DNA from: Desulfovibrionaceae bacterium
GTDB lineage: Bacteria > Desulfobacterota > Desulfovibrionia > Desulfovibrionales > Desulfovibrionaceae
DNA length: 49,582 nt
NCBI GenBank assembly: GCA_019421865.1
Contig: JAHZEL010000014.1
Location: forward strand, 1-49,582
Direction of reading: 5' to 3'
In this document: piece after piece, positions 15,450 to 23,855 of the stretch
Layout of the letters: every line of letters begins with the position of its first letter
Numbering within the stretch: the first letter of the stretch is position 1
Made by a program: the position numbers and the translations under genes
Notes under the pieces: model-generated
The model's database searches: none
Told to the model about the DNA's origin: nothing
Seen by the model: only the letters and a program-made list of their open reading frames with translations

Positions 15450-18400
15450 ATGAGCGACAATGCACCGAAGCTGACGCCCATGTACCGGCAGTATCTGGAG
15501 ATCAAGAAGGATTATCCGGACGCGCTGCTCTTCTATCGCATGGGCGATTTTTATGAGCTTTTCTTTGAAGATGCCGAAATTGCATCCCGCGAACTTCAGC
15601 TTGCGCTGACGAGCCGCAGTCGCGACGAGGGCGGCGTGCCCATGTGCGGCGTGCCGTGGCATGCGGCGGAAAACTACATCAGCGTGCTGGTGCGCAAGGG
15701 CTACAAGATTGCGCTCTGCGATCAGATGGAGGATCCCAAGCAGGCCAAGGGGCTTGTGAAGCGCGCCGTCACCCGCGTGACCACCGGCGGCACCGCGCTG
15801 GAAGACGCCAATCTTGAAGCCAAGGCCCACACGTATCTCGGCGCGCTCTACTGGAACGGAACGCGTTCGGCAGGCGGCTTCGCATGGCTGGATGTTTCCA
15901 CCGGCGCGTGGACGGGCATTCAGTCCTCGCGCGAGGAGGAGCTTCGTCAGTGGGCGCTCAAGATGGCTCCCCGCGAGCTTCTCGTGCCCGACAGAGTGGA
16001 CATGCCCGCGCAGCTTTCCTCTCTGCCCGGTCTGCAGACGGTGCGCGTGCCGTTCCGCAGTCACTTTGAATTTTCCCAGGCGCAGGACAGAGTGCTTGCC
16101 GCCCAGAAGGTCATGGACGCCGCCGCCCTCGGACTGGACAAGAGTCCGGAACTCATGCAGGCCTGCGGCGCGCTCATCGCGTATCTGGAGCAGATGCAGA
16201 AGCAGGATCCCGCGCAGCTCGGAGCGTTCCGTCCTCTGGACAGGGGGCGCTATCTCATTCTCGACGAGCTGACCGAGCGCAATCTCGAAATTTTTCAGCG
16301 CATGGACGGCAAGCGCGGCGCAGGCACGCTGTGGGCCGTCATGGATCATACGCGCACGCCCATGGGCGGACGTCTTCTTGAAGAGCGCATGCGCTGCCCG
16401 TGGCGCAAGCTGGATCCCATTGTGGAAACGCAGGACGTGGTGGAGTTCTTCCGGCTCCGCAGTCATGTGCGCAAGAGCCTGCGCGAGGCGCTGGACGGCG
16501 TGTACGACATCGAGCGCCTGTCCACGCGCGTGTCGCTCAACCGCTGCGCCCCGCGGGATCTCGCCGCGCTCAAGGAAAGCCTTTCCTCTCTGCCCGCCGT
16601 GCTTGAATCCCTCACGCTGGCGGCTCCGGGCGATCTTTCCACGGCGGAGGAGCGGCGCGGCGAAGCGCTGCCTGCCGCACTTCAGCGCCTGCTGAAGAAG
16701 TGGGACATGCTGGAAGACATCGCCGATCTGCTCACCCGCGCCCTCCGCGACGAGCTGCCCCAGCAGATCACCGACGGCGGCCTGTTCCGTCAGGGATACA
16801 GCAAGGAGCTGGATGAGCTGCTCGATCTTGCCGAACACGGCGAGGCCCGCCTGCAGGAGCTTCTGCGCGAGGAGCAGGAAAAGAACGGCATGCCCAAGCT
16901 CAAGCTGGGCTACAATCATGTGTTCGGCTACTATCTTGAGCTTTCCCGCGCCCAGCAGGCCGTCATTCCGGATTATTTCCAGCGTCGGCAGAGTCTTGCC
17001 AACAGCGAGCGCTTCACCACGCCCGCCCTGCGCGAGCTGGAAGACAAGATGCTTTCCGCCACCGAGCAGCGCAAGAGTCTGGAATATTCCCTGTATCAGA
17101 AGCTGCGCGAAAGAGTGGCCGACGCCCGCGACAGACTCGTGAACATGGCCGCGCGTCTGGCCTGGATAGACTACTGGCAGGCGCTGGCCGAAGGCGCGGA
17201 CCGCAACGGCTGGACAAGACCCGTGCTCGACGAGTCGCAGGAAATTTCCATCCGGCAGGGCAGGCATCCGGTGGTGGAGGCCGTCACCGGCAGGGCGTCG
17301 TTCATTCCCAACGATCTCGTCATGGATGCCAGACGGCACCTGGTGCTCATCACCGGTCCGAACATGGCGGGCAAGTCCACGGTGCTGCGGCAGACGGCCA
17401 TCATCGCCCTCATGGCGCAGATGGGCTCCTTCGTGCCTGCGGCTGAGGTGCGTCTCGGCCTTGTGGACCGCATCTTCTCCCGCGTGGGCGCTTCGGACAA
17501 TCTGGCGCAGGGGCAGAGCACCTTCATGGTGGAAATGATGGAGACCGCCCGTATTCTGCGTCAGGCCGACAAGCGCAGTCTCGTCATTCTGGATGAAATC
17601 GGGCGCGGCACCAGCACCTTCGACGGTCTGGCTCTGGCCTGGGCCGTGGTGGAGGAACTTTCCCGCCGCGCCGGAGGCAGCATCCGTACCCTGTTCGCCA
17701 CCCACTATCATGAGCTTACCGCGCTGGCGGGTTCCCTGCCCGGCGTGTGCAACATGAACATCGCCGTCAAGGAATGGAACGGCGACATCGTTTTTCTGCG
17801 GCGTCTCATTCCCGGCCCGGCAGATCGCAGTTACGGCATCGAAGTGGCGAGGCTTGCCGGGGTGCCGTCTTCCGTGGTGCAGAGAGCGCGGGAAATCCTC
17901 GCGCAGCTGGAGGCCGCCCGCGGCAAGGCCCGCGTGGCCAAGCTCGAAGCCGCCATTCTGCCCGGTCTGGAAGTGTCCGCGCCGAAGCCCGGCCGCGCCG
18001 CTGCTCCGGAACCAGCGCCCGTCCGGGAAAAGGAGTCGGAGCATCCCATATTCGAGGCGCTGCGCAGCGTGAATCCCGACGCCATGACGCCCATGGACGC
18101 CCTGCGCCTCATCTGCGACTGGAAAATGCTCTGGGGCAAAACGTCGTCCCGCGCCGCCCGGAAGGGGAATGCGACTGCCGGAGGCGAGGGGAGCGCCGGG
18201 GCCGATGGTTCCGCCGGGGCCGCCGGACAGGCTCCGGACCGTGCCGCGACTCTCCCCGGCATGGCGCAGTATCGGGATGAGGCGGGGTCCTCTTCCCGCA
18301 GCGCCGCCCGTTCCCGGAACGGCGGGGAGGGCGTCTTGCCCTCGGGAGAAGAATCCCTATCTTCTGAAGAGAACGTTTCCGACAGCCCCCGGCCGAAGAG

Positions 18401-18461
18401 CGGCCGAGGCAGAAAAAAGGCTTCGGCCGCAGGTCGCCCCGAAGAGCCGCCTGCAGACTGA
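15450..18461 (+). CDS. mutS: DNA mismatch repair protein MutS
   Basis: A 1003-aa protein, about 120-150 residues longer than usual MutS. The N-terminal mismatch-binding domain has GDFYELFFEDAE (the Phe-x-Glu wedge). Connector, lever and clamp domains follow. The ATPase has the Walker A GPNMAGKST (near residue 637), the Walker B ILDEIGRGTSTFDG and ATHYHEL. MutS dimers detect mispairs and recruit MutL. After the core (about residue 850) comes a segment with a normal-looking ending (FEALRSVNPDAMTPMDALRLICDWKML), then about 110 residues of Gly/Ser/Ala/Arg-rich sequence ending in a basic stretch (GRGRKKASAAGRPEEP). The ribosome site is weak (GAGAACGT), but the start fits the family. The lipoprotein gene follows after 64 bp. 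Confidence 0.97.
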   Translation: MSDNAPKLTPMYRQYLEIKKDYPDALLFYRMGDFYELFFEDAEIASRELQLALTSRSRDEGGVPMCGVPWHAAENYISVLVRKGYKIALCDQMEDPKQAKGLVKRAVTRVTTGGTALEDANLEAKAHTYLGALYWNGTRSAGGFAWLDVSTGAWTGIQSSREEELRQWALKMAPRELLVPDRVDMPAQLSSLPGLQTVRVPFRSHFEFSQAQDRVLAAQKVMDAAALGLDKSPELMQACGALIAYLEQMQKQDPAQLGAFRPLDRGRYLILDELTERNLEIFQRMDGKRGAGTLWAVMDHTRTPMGGRLLEERMRCPWRKLDPIVETQDVVEFFRLRSHVRKSLREALDGVYDIERLSTRVSLNRCAPRDLAALKESLSSLPAVLESLTLAAPGDLSTAEERRGEALPAALQRLLKKWDMLEDIADLLTRALRDELPQQITDGGLFRQGYSKELDELLDLAEHGEARLQELLREEQEKNGMPKLKLGYNHVFGYYLELSRAQQAVIPDYFQRRQSLANSERFTTPALRELEDKMLSATEQRKSLEYSLYQKLRERVADARDRLVNMAARLAWIDYWQALAEGADRNGWTRPVLDESQEISIRQGRHPVVEAVTGRASFIPNDLVMDARRHLVLITGPNMAGKSTVLRQTAIIALMAQMGSFVPAAEVRLGLVDRIFSRVGASDNLAQGQSTFMVEMMETARILRQADKRSLVILDEIGRGTSTFDGLALAWAVVEELSRRAGGSIRTLFATHYHELTALAGSLPGVCNMNIAVKEWNGDIVFLRRLIPGPADRSYGIEVARLAGVPSSVVQRAREILAQLEAARGKARVAKLEAAILPGLEVSAPKPGRAAAPEPAPVREKESEHPIFEALRSVNPDAMTPMDALRLICDWKMLWGKTSSRAARKGNATAGGEGSAGADGSAGAAGQAPDRAATLPGMAQYRDEAGSSSRSAARSRNGGEGVLPSGEESLSSEENVSDSPRPKSGRGRKKASAAGRPEEPPAD

Positions 18462-18525
18462 TGGACAGCAACCGGCCGCCGCACGCAAGCGGCGGAATGT
18501 CGGTAAAACCATGATAAGGAATGTT

Positions 18526-19020
18526 ATGAAACCGTGTGCAGTTTTTTCGGGAGCGGGCGTAACGGCGCTCTGCCTCTGCCTGATGCTCATGCTTGTCGGC
18601 TGCGGCCGCAAGGGTGATCCCGTTCCGGATTACTCCATTGATGAATTTTCCTTTGCCTCGCTGAACGCGGAAGCCGCTGCCGACGGCGCGATCACCTTCC
18701 AGGGCAGCGTGGAAGGCGCTTCCCAGAACCTGGAATATCTGGTGCTCGAAATGCAGGCCGTGGACGGCGAACTCTGCGAAGGCTGCCCCTTCCTTGCGCA
18801 GGAACAGCACCGCGTAGACAGCCGCGACGCGTGGGAAAACGAAACGGGTTCCGCCTTCAGCTTCGTGTACCGGCCCGTGTTCCCCGGCAGCGCCTACCGC
18901 TGGCGTCTCATCGGGCATAACATTTACTCCGGCCTTCCCGACGTGGTCAGCGACATGCAGACCGTGTTCATGGAAGGTTCGTCCTACGGCGCCATCTCCA
19001 TGCCCGGCGTCGGAGAGTAG
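18526..19020 (+). CDS. lipoprotein of unknown function
   Basis: A 164-aa protein. ATG at 18526 is chosen over 18511 because AAGGA lies between them, 6 bases from 18526. The signal peptide (MKPCAVFSGAGVTALCLCLMLMLVGC) ends in the lipobox LVGC, and the mature protein starts CGRKGDPVPDYSIDEFSF, the CGRKG-P start common to small LptM-like or predicted lipoproteins of this group. The mature part is a single beta-rich domain resembling a fibronectin-type fold (FQGSVEGASQNLEYLVLEMQAVDGE, SFVYRPVFPGSAYRWRLIGHN) with a C-x2-C pair (CEGC). It is probably membrane-anchored and periplasmic. It sits 2 bp before the next gene, likely a functional pair. Confidence 0.8.
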   Translation: MKPCAVFSGAGVTALCLCLMLMLVGCGRKGDPVPDYSIDEFSFASLNAEAAADGAITFQGSVEGASQNLEYLVLEMQAVDGELCEGCPFLAQEQHRVDSRDAWENETGSAFSFVYRPVFPGSAYRWRLIGHNIYSGLPDVVSDMQTVFMEGSSYGAISMPGVGE

Positions 19021-19022
19021 CC

Positions 19023-19712
19023 ATGTACGCTCTTCATCGTGCAGCCCGGCTGCTTCTCGGCGTCTGTGTCATCCTGCTTGCCGTCGCGCCTTCCGCGTTC
19101 GCGGCCGCCTATGCCGACTTCCGCTCCGATATCGAGGTCAGAGTGGACGGCAGAAACAGCAGAACCTGCGGTACCGCCATGTCTTCCGGCTCCAATGCCA
19201 GACTGGATCTCACCATCGGCACCGCCGGACAGTTCACCGTTCTTGTGGATTCGCGCGAGCACATGCTGCGGGTGCTTTCCCAGCGCCTCAAGGCCTATGT
19301 TGAAATCCCCGTTTCCGGCGATCCCCGCGACTGGCGCAGCATCGTCAAAAGCGCTGCGGCCGCCGTCATGCCCCAGAGCATGGGCATGATCACCCTGCAG
19401 GAAAAGGAATGTGTTCCCGTCGGCAAGGATAACTGGCAGGGCTACTCCGTCCAGAAGACCCGCAATGTCTTTGAAGCCGGGTTCATGGGCAGCGTGCACC
19501 GCTTCACCCTCGAAGTCTGGGAAAACGAGGCCTTCTCTCCCTTCCCCATGTTCGCCAGAGCCGAGGAAACCAGCGCAACCCACGGCGGTACCGCCGCCCT
19601 CGTCAACATCGTTGCCGAACAGGCTGCCGACTCCATGTTCCGCATCCCCGAAGGATTCACCCGCTACACCTCCGTCATGGATCTCTTCCTCTACGCCCTG
19701 ACCGCGTTTTAA
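19023..19712 (+). CDS. secreted/periplasmic protein of unknown function (DUF4412-like)
   Basis: A 229-aa protein. The signal peptide (RAARLLLGVCVILLAVAPSAFA) is followed by YADFRSDIEVRVDGRNSRTCGTAMSS, VLVDSREHMLRVLSQRLKAYVEIPV and WQGYSVQKTRNVF. The alternation of short beta strands describing a bound-state readout resembles LolA-fold or DUF4412-type periplasmic proteins that bind hydrophobic ligands or lipoproteins. That likeness is weak and from pattern only. It starts 2 bp after the lipoprotein stop, so the two are co-translated and may work together in the periplasm. The first dispersed structured repeat (R1) begins 8 bp after the stop. Confidence 0.7.
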   Translation: MYALHRAARLLLGVCVILLAVAPSAFAAAYADFRSDIEVRVDGRNSRTCGTAMSSGSNARLDLTIGTAGQFTVLVDSREHMLRVLSQRLKAYVEIPVSGDPRDWRSIVKSAAAAVMPQSMGMITLQEKECVPVGKDNWQGYSVQKTRNVFEAGFMGSVHRFTLEVWENEAFSPFPMFARAEETSATHGGTAALVNIVAEQAADSMFRIPEGFTRYTSVMDLFLYALTAF

Positions 19713-19719
19713 AAAAGCG

Positions 19720-20127
19720 GGGAAGGCAGGAAAGGCAGGAAAGGCAGGCGGGGCGCTGCCCCGGGCCCCGTTAGGAAAGGAAGGGAATTTTGGGAAGGCA
19801 TATGGGGCACTGCCCCATACCCCGTCGGGGGAAATGATTTCCCCGACAGGTCGGGACAAGCCCCCGAACCCCTCGATGGCAACGCCGAAGGGAGTGCGGG
19901 GGAAAGGCGAGTCTCGCTGGGTGGCGTCAGAGCGGCAGGGCCGAAGTCGTTCGGAATCCGAAGATCGGAAGCATGGGGCCGGAAGGTGCAGTGCCGGGTC
20001 GGAAAGGCTCGGCATGCGCTGTTCGGGTTGCCTAGTCAGTGCAGGTGTGTCCTTTCGGACCCACCTGCGGCGGCCGACCGCTGCTCCCGCTCCGCGGAAT
20101 CAGCGGGATTAAGGAAGGGATTTCAAG
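19720..20127 (+). repeat. dispersed structured intergenic repeat, copy R1
   Basis: About 400 bp. In order: 9-bp tandem units (GGAAAGGCA type), GC palindromes (GGGGCgcTGCCCC; GGGGAAATgATTTCCCC), a variable middle, then a three-hairpin core. H1 is GGCA...TGCC. H2 at 20041-20068 has outer stem GCAGGTG/CACCTGC and inner stem TCC/GGA. H3 has outer CCGCTG/CAGCGG and inner CCGC/GCGG. The conserved tail AAGGAAGGGATTTC follows. Same family as R2-R8. It lies directly 3' of the secreted-protein gene. Confidence 0.85.
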
Positions 20128-20276
20128 ATTGCTTGGTTGAGGGCTGAGGGGGCTTCAGACTCCCCGTAGTTCATCGAAGCTCGCTGCGGTGGAGATCGGA
20201 GAGAGACGGGGGATCCTTCAGACTCATCCGCATTTCGTCGGGTTTCCCTGAACTTCCTGCTTGATGGGGGAAGGGG

Positions 20277-20318
20277 AAAAGCGAGCGCTATTCAACGTGC
20301 CGAAGTCAGCTCGCTTTT
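20277..20318. terminator. strong bidirectional terminator
   Basis: AAAAGCGAGC pairs with GCTCGCTTTT around a 22-base loop, with TTTTT on the plus strand and TTTT on the minus strand. It lies 150 bp beyond repeat R1, so transcripts of the 18526-19712 operon may run through R1 to this point. Confidence 0.8.
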
Positions 20319-20524
20319 TCTTTTCTTCCTTTCTTTTTTGCTTTTCTCTCTCTCGTATTTCTTCTTTACTTTTCGTAATGCGTGAAGGGGCCGCCTGTCT
20401 TCAGTCTTCTGGAACGACGCAATGAAGGTGCTGGGATTCATGCCCGCGTAAAGCATCGTTGCCTCGTCACATCCCCTCGTCTGGGGCCGTCTGCGGTGCC
20501 GCAACGGTACTTCGCTTTTCAGAT

Positions 20525-20564
20525 AAAAAATCGGAACCGCCTGTTTGCACAGAACGGTTCCGAT
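20525..20564 (-). terminator. rho-independent terminator of the sulfotransferase gene
   Basis: On the minus strand, ATCGGAACCG pairs with CGGTTCCGAT around a 15-base loop and is followed by TTTTTT. It lies 43 bp after the stop of the leftward gene. Confidence 0.9.
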
Positions 20565-20606
20565 AAGATATGACTGCAACGATAGAGCGGATTTGCCTTC
20601 AGTTCG

Positions 20607-22100
20607 TTACTTCTTCTCGCTCATTTTCTTGGCAAGGGCGGGGGTCAGCACGGGCGTGGGAGTGCCGAACTGAACCTTTTCACGCTTGTCCAGAACAGGC
20701 TGATAGTTCGGGAGCGTGCCTTCATCGTTGGGCATGATGATGGCGCCGCGCATGGGAGGCGTAACGGACACTTCTCTGGGCTTCTTGAGCTGAGGGAAGT
20801 ATTCGTAGGGCACGGCATAGGCGCGATACGTCTTGGGATCGTAGGGAGAAATGTATTCCCATACGATTTCGCGCTGAGGCGTAACTTCGATGAGACGGGC
20901 GCTGGAGCCTTCGGTAATGAGCGTATTGCCGTTGGGAAGACGCTGGGCGATGGAAATGAACTGGCTCAGAAGAACGTTGTCGGCCATCATTTCGGGAATA
21001 CCCATGGCGGCCGCGGAGTATTCCCAGACCTTTTTCTTGGTCACGGGGTTGAATTCCACTACGCGGCTCCAGGCACGGTTGTGTTCCACATACATGTTGT
21101 CGGACATGCTGCCGCCGTTGTCGAAGACAAGAATGTTGCCTTCGCCGGGGAGTCCCTTGGGGATCATGTGCGTGCCGTGGATGCCGGCAAATTCGCCGAG
21201 CTGACCGTCTTCACCCACGAAGGGCGGAGCCACCTGCCACACGATCTTGCCGGTCTTGTGGTCGATGATGAACATGTGCGACGTGTTGCGGCTGTCGCAG
21301 ATGATGTTGTCGGGGTGGAAGCGTTCGTCGCCGGCATCGTACCACTTGTTCGGACCGAGCCAGGAAGCGCAGTTGATGTGCAGCCAGTCGATGCCCTGAT
21401 GAGCAAGAGGCCTGCGGCCGAGCGCTCTTTCTCTGGTCTTGGCCACGGCGGCTTTGGTGTAGCCCAGTTCTTCAAAGTGATCGGAAGCGTTCCACTTCCA
21501 GAGAATGTTCTCGTCCTTGTCTACAATGAGAATGGCATCGTCGAGAAGAACGTTCTGGTTGATGGCGGGATGCTTGCTATTATCATGCGTGAGGACCAGC
21601 ATTTTTCCATCGAGGCGGGGCTTTTCACCGGGAGCGTAGTAGCCGACGCTGGAGCCTTCGAACTGGAAATCATGGTGCTGACGGGATGACCAGGTTTCGC
21701 CCTTGCTGTCCGCGGGAGCCCCCTTGTAGGGATCGACTTTCACATTGCGGCTGAACTTGCGAACAATGTTTCCGTCAAAGTCAAGAACTGCAACGGTGTT
21801 GTTGTCTTGGAAGCCGGTGGGCAGCCAAGGGTAGATGGACGATACGACATAGCCGCCGGGGTAGGCCTTGACGGGCTGAGAGGCTCCGTCATGGACATCC
21901 CATTCCTTCATGAGATTACCGTTGCGGTCCACCAGCTTGACGGTTTTCTCCGAGGACATCAGTACATAGGAATTGTATGCCTTGGAAGGATCATACTTCA
22001 CCGTACCGACGGGATAGACCTGATGTTTTGCCTGTACTGGTCCAGCGCCGAGCAGAATGGCTGCAGCGGCAGCCATAGCCAGAGACATCCCTAACCTCAT
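20607..22100 (-). CDS. assT: periplasmic aryl-sulfate sulfotransferase
   Basis: A 497-aa protein with AAGGAG before the ATG and a Sec signal peptide ending GAGPVQA. The mature protein has repeated beta-propeller-like strands (VKLVDRNGNLMKEWDV, AILIVDKDENILWKWNASDHFEELG, MFIIDHKTGKIVWQVAPPF, RLIEVTPQREIVWEYISPYD) typical of ASST. Conserved His-bearing segments are DWLHINCAS and IHGTHMIPKGLPGEGN; in characterised ASSTs a His is sulfated during catalysis. The enzyme moves a sulfate group from one phenolic ester to another phenol without PAPS, in the periplasm. It is about 100 residues shorter than the uropathogenic E. coli enzyme. The usual dsbL/dsbI partner genes are not next to it. It has its own terminator and a divergent upstream region shared with msrBA. 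Confidence 0.88.
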   Translation of the reverse strand: MRLGMSLAMAAAAAILLGAGPVQAKHQVYPVGTVKYDPSKAYNSYVLMSSEKTVKLVDRNGNLMKEWDVHDGASQPVKAYPGGYVVSSIYPWLPTGFQDNNTVAVLDFDGNIVRKFSRNVKVDPYKGAPADSKGETWSSRQHHDFQFEGSSVGYYAPGEKPRLDGKMLVLTHDNSKHPAINQNVLLDDAILIVDKDENILWKWNASDHFEELGYTKAAVAKTRERALGRRPLAHQGIDWLHINCASWLGPNKWYDAGDERFHPDNIICDSRNTSHMFIIDHKTGKIVWQVAPPFVGEDGQLGEFAGIHGTHMIPKGLPGEGNILVFDNGGSMSDNMYVEHNRAWSRVVEFNPVTKKKVWEYSAAAMGIPEMMADNVLLSQFISIAQRLPNGNTLITEGSSARLIEVTPQREIVWEYISPYDPKTYRAYAVPYEYFPQLKKPREVSVTPPMRGAIIMPNDEGTLPNYQPVLDKREKVQFGTPTPVLTPALAKKMSEKK

Positions 22101-22454
22101 GATACACTCCTTATGAAAGAGGCTGATGTGGTTGACTGATTTTTATCAAGCAAAAAGTATGCCAGTCATATTTTATATGGCAGTTTATGCAATTCTTTCG
22201 TTGAGAAATTATAATGTGCGAAAAGGTGCACGTATTGCTGTGGGGAATGTGCAAAAACTCGCACATATATTACAGTAAGCATCAATATTATGGTAGTGTA
22301 TAAGAGTGTTAATTGTTTGATATCAAAGATAATTGAATAAAACTATACACTCATGTCGTCGCCCTAGGCACTCGGAATGATCTTGTGAAAGTGGATCGGG
22401 TTTTTTTTCACGAGGTTGGCTGCCTTCGCAGATAACTCAACTATTGCTTCGGCC
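22101..22454. other. AT-rich divergent regulatory region (assT / msrBA)
   Basis: No gene. It holds several inverted repeats: TGCC...GGCA around CATATtttATATG at 22160-22182, TGTGC...GCACA near 22249-22266, and AGTGTATA...TATACACT near 22295-22350. These are candidate operators for the divergent sulfotransferase and methionine sulfoxide reductase genes. I could not place a consensus promoter for assT. Confidence 0.5.
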
Positions 22455-22513
22455 TTGCCTTTTGAAACGCTGATGATTATCCTTCTTATTAATAATTATT
22501 CTTAATAAGAAGG
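22455..22513 (+). promoter_or_regulatory. msrBA promoter overlapped by a perfect 12-bp palindrome
   Basis: TTGCCT (22455-22460), 17-bp spacer, TATCCT (22478-22483). From 22481 the arm CCTTCTTATTAA is matched perfectly by TTAATAAGAAGG at 22502-22513 across a 9-base AT loop, covering the -10, the expected start point and the beginning of the ribosome site (GAAGGAGG). As DNA this is a strong operator; as RNA from an upstream start it would sequester the ribosome site. A peroxide- or metal-sensing Fur/PerR-type regulator is plausible given the AT-rich dyad and the target gene, but that is inference. Confidence 0.65.
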
Positions 22514-22520
22514 AGGCAAC

Positions 22521-23600
22521 ATGAACGGCAAGACCAGCGCTCGACGCCTATTTTTCCTTTTTCTGCCGGTGCTGGCCCTTTTCGGCGCGGATGCGGGAGC
22601 AGTGGAGCTTCCCCGTCCGGGCATGATTCAATCACGGGAGAACGCATCCATGATCGACAACGGTTTTCGCATCGTGGCGCGCGGCGATGCTGCCGTGCCG
22701 CCGCTCAGTCCCGAGGAAGCGGAGGTCATTCTCCGCAAGGCCACGGAAGCGCCGTGGTCCGGTGAATATGAGAATAACAAGGCTGCCGGAACCTACCTGT
22801 GCCGTCAGTGCGGCGTGGCGCTGTACCGCTCGTCGGATAAGTTCGATTCCGGCTGCGGCTGGCCCGCCTTCGACGACGCGCTTCCGGACATGGTGCGCCG
22901 CATTCCCGATGCCGACGGCCATCGGGTGGAAATCGTGTGCAATCATTGCGGCGCGCATCTCGGTCACGTGTTCGAGGGCGAGCGCTTCACCGAGAAGAAC
23001 ACGCGTTACTGCGTCAACTCCATATCCATGAGTTTTGCGCCTGCGGGCAGCGAAAAGGAAAAGCTCGGGCTGGCCCTGTATGAGAAGGTGCACGGTACCG
23101 AGGTGGCCGTTCTGGCCGGCGGCTGTTTCTGGGGCGTGGAAGACGGTCTGAGCAAGCTGCCCGGCGTGCTGGACGTGCGCTCAGGCTACACCGGCGGTCA
23201 TACCGACCGGCCGTCCTATGAGGACGTCTGCCGCGGCGATACCGGCCATGCCGAGGCCGTGCTGGTGCGCTTCGATCCCTCCAAGGTGAGCTACGAGGCC
23301 ATTGTACGCCGCTTCTTTGAAATTCACGACCCCACCCAGCTGAACCGCCAGGGGCCGGACATAGGCAGCCAGTACCGTTCCGCCGTGTTCTGGCTGGATG
23401 ATGCCCAGAAAAAGACCGCGCAGAAGCTCATGGATGAGCTGCGCTCCCTGGGCTACAACGTCGTCACACTTCTGGAATCCGCCGGGCCGTTCTACGAAGC
23501 CGAAGCCAGGCATCAGGACTTCGCCGCCCGTACCGGCCGCGGCGCCTGTCATCTCCCCGTTCCCCGCTTCGATCGCCGTGCCGACGGCAGCCCCCGCTAG
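22521..23600 (+). CDS. msrBA: exported MsrB-MsrA fusion methionine sulfoxide reductase
   Basis: A 359-aa bifunctional protein. The N-terminal signal peptide (RLFFLFLPVLALFGADAGA) indicates export. Residues about 45-175 are MsrB: zinc pairs CRQC and CNHC, GWPAFDDAL, and catalytic RYCVNSISM, reducing the R-epimer of Met-sulfoxide. Residues about 190-355 are MsrA: VAVLAGGCFWGVEDGLSKLPGV with the catalytic Cys in GCFWG, YTGGHTDRPSYEDVCRGDTGHAEAV, and FFEIHDPTQLNRQGPDIGSQYRS, reducing the S-epimer. It should repair oxidised methionines in periplasmic or surface proteins. The order is B-then-A, and no thioredoxin-like N-terminal domain is present, so the reductant must be separate. The ribosome site is strong (AAGGAGG) and a palindrome covers the promoter. 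Confidence 0.95.
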   Translation: MNGKTSARRLFFLFLPVLALFGADAGAVELPRPGMIQSRENASMIDNGFRIVARGDAAVPPLSPEEAEVILRKATEAPWSGEYENNKAAGTYLCRQCGVALYRSSDKFDSGCGWPAFDDALPDMVRRIPDADGHRVEIVCNHCGAHLGHVFEGERFTEKNTRYCVNSISMSFAPAGSEKEKLGLALYEKVHGTEVAVLAGGCFWGVEDGLSKLPGVLDVRSGYTGGHTDRPSYEDVCRGDTGHAEAVLVRFDPSKVSYEAIVRRFFEIHDPTQLNRQGPDIGSQYRSAVFWLDDAQKKTAQKLMDELRSLGYNVVTLLESAGPFYEAEARHQDFAARTGRGACHLPVPRFDRRADGSPR

Positions 23601-23724
23601 GAGCGGAGTCGAAGCAAGGCGGAACGCCTGAAGAGACGACATGAAGCGGGAGAAAAAGAGTTCATCAGTAGATTTTCATCAATATGTTTATAATTCAATA
23701 AATTATATAAATAGCTTTATCGTA

Positions 23725-23753
23725 TTGACGTTATGTGGTATTGACGATATAAG
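23725..23753 (+). promoter_or_regulatory. promoter of the AbiF-linked RNA
   Basis: TTGACG (23725-23730), 17-bp spacer, TATAAG (23748-23753), followed by AT-rich DNA; the start is expected near 23760. It is the best promoter near the Abi_2 gene and lies directly before the structured RNA. Confidence 0.75.
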
Positions 23754-23759
23754 ATAACT

Positions 23760-23830
23760 ACATTGTACCTGCCCCCCCGCGACGAGCGGAAAATCTCCCC
23801 AGGATCGGGGAGGGGTCGGCAGGTCTTTTT
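23760..23830 (+). ncRNA. structured RNA upstream of the Abi_2 gene (abiF-RNA-like)
   Basis: A compact three-way fold is directly visible. The closing stem ACCTGCC (23767-23773) pairs with GGCAGGT (23818-23824). Inside are hairpin CCGC-gacga-GCGG (23777-23789) and hairpin CTCCCC-aggatc-GGGGAG (23795-23812). A T-run (23826-23830) follows the closing stem as in an intrinsic terminator. A near-consensus promoter starts the transcript about 7 bases upstream, so most RNA should be a short species of about 70 nt, with readthrough into the Abi_2 gene. A conserved RNA motif next to abiF genes has been described, and position and size fit it; I could not compare against its covariance model. Confidence 0.7.
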
Positions 23831-23855
23831 ATATTTACGGTACGGAGTTCGCCTC

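Noticed and set aside
15291..18044. 917-codon frame antisense to mutS
   Set aside because: mutS has all its motifs on the plus strand; the antisense frame has shadow composition and no ribosome site.
20292..20579. 95-codon minus-strand frame ending in Lys/Glu/Arg repeats
   Set aside because: It spans the sulfotransferase terminator and its end is encoded by a simple T/C-rich tract.
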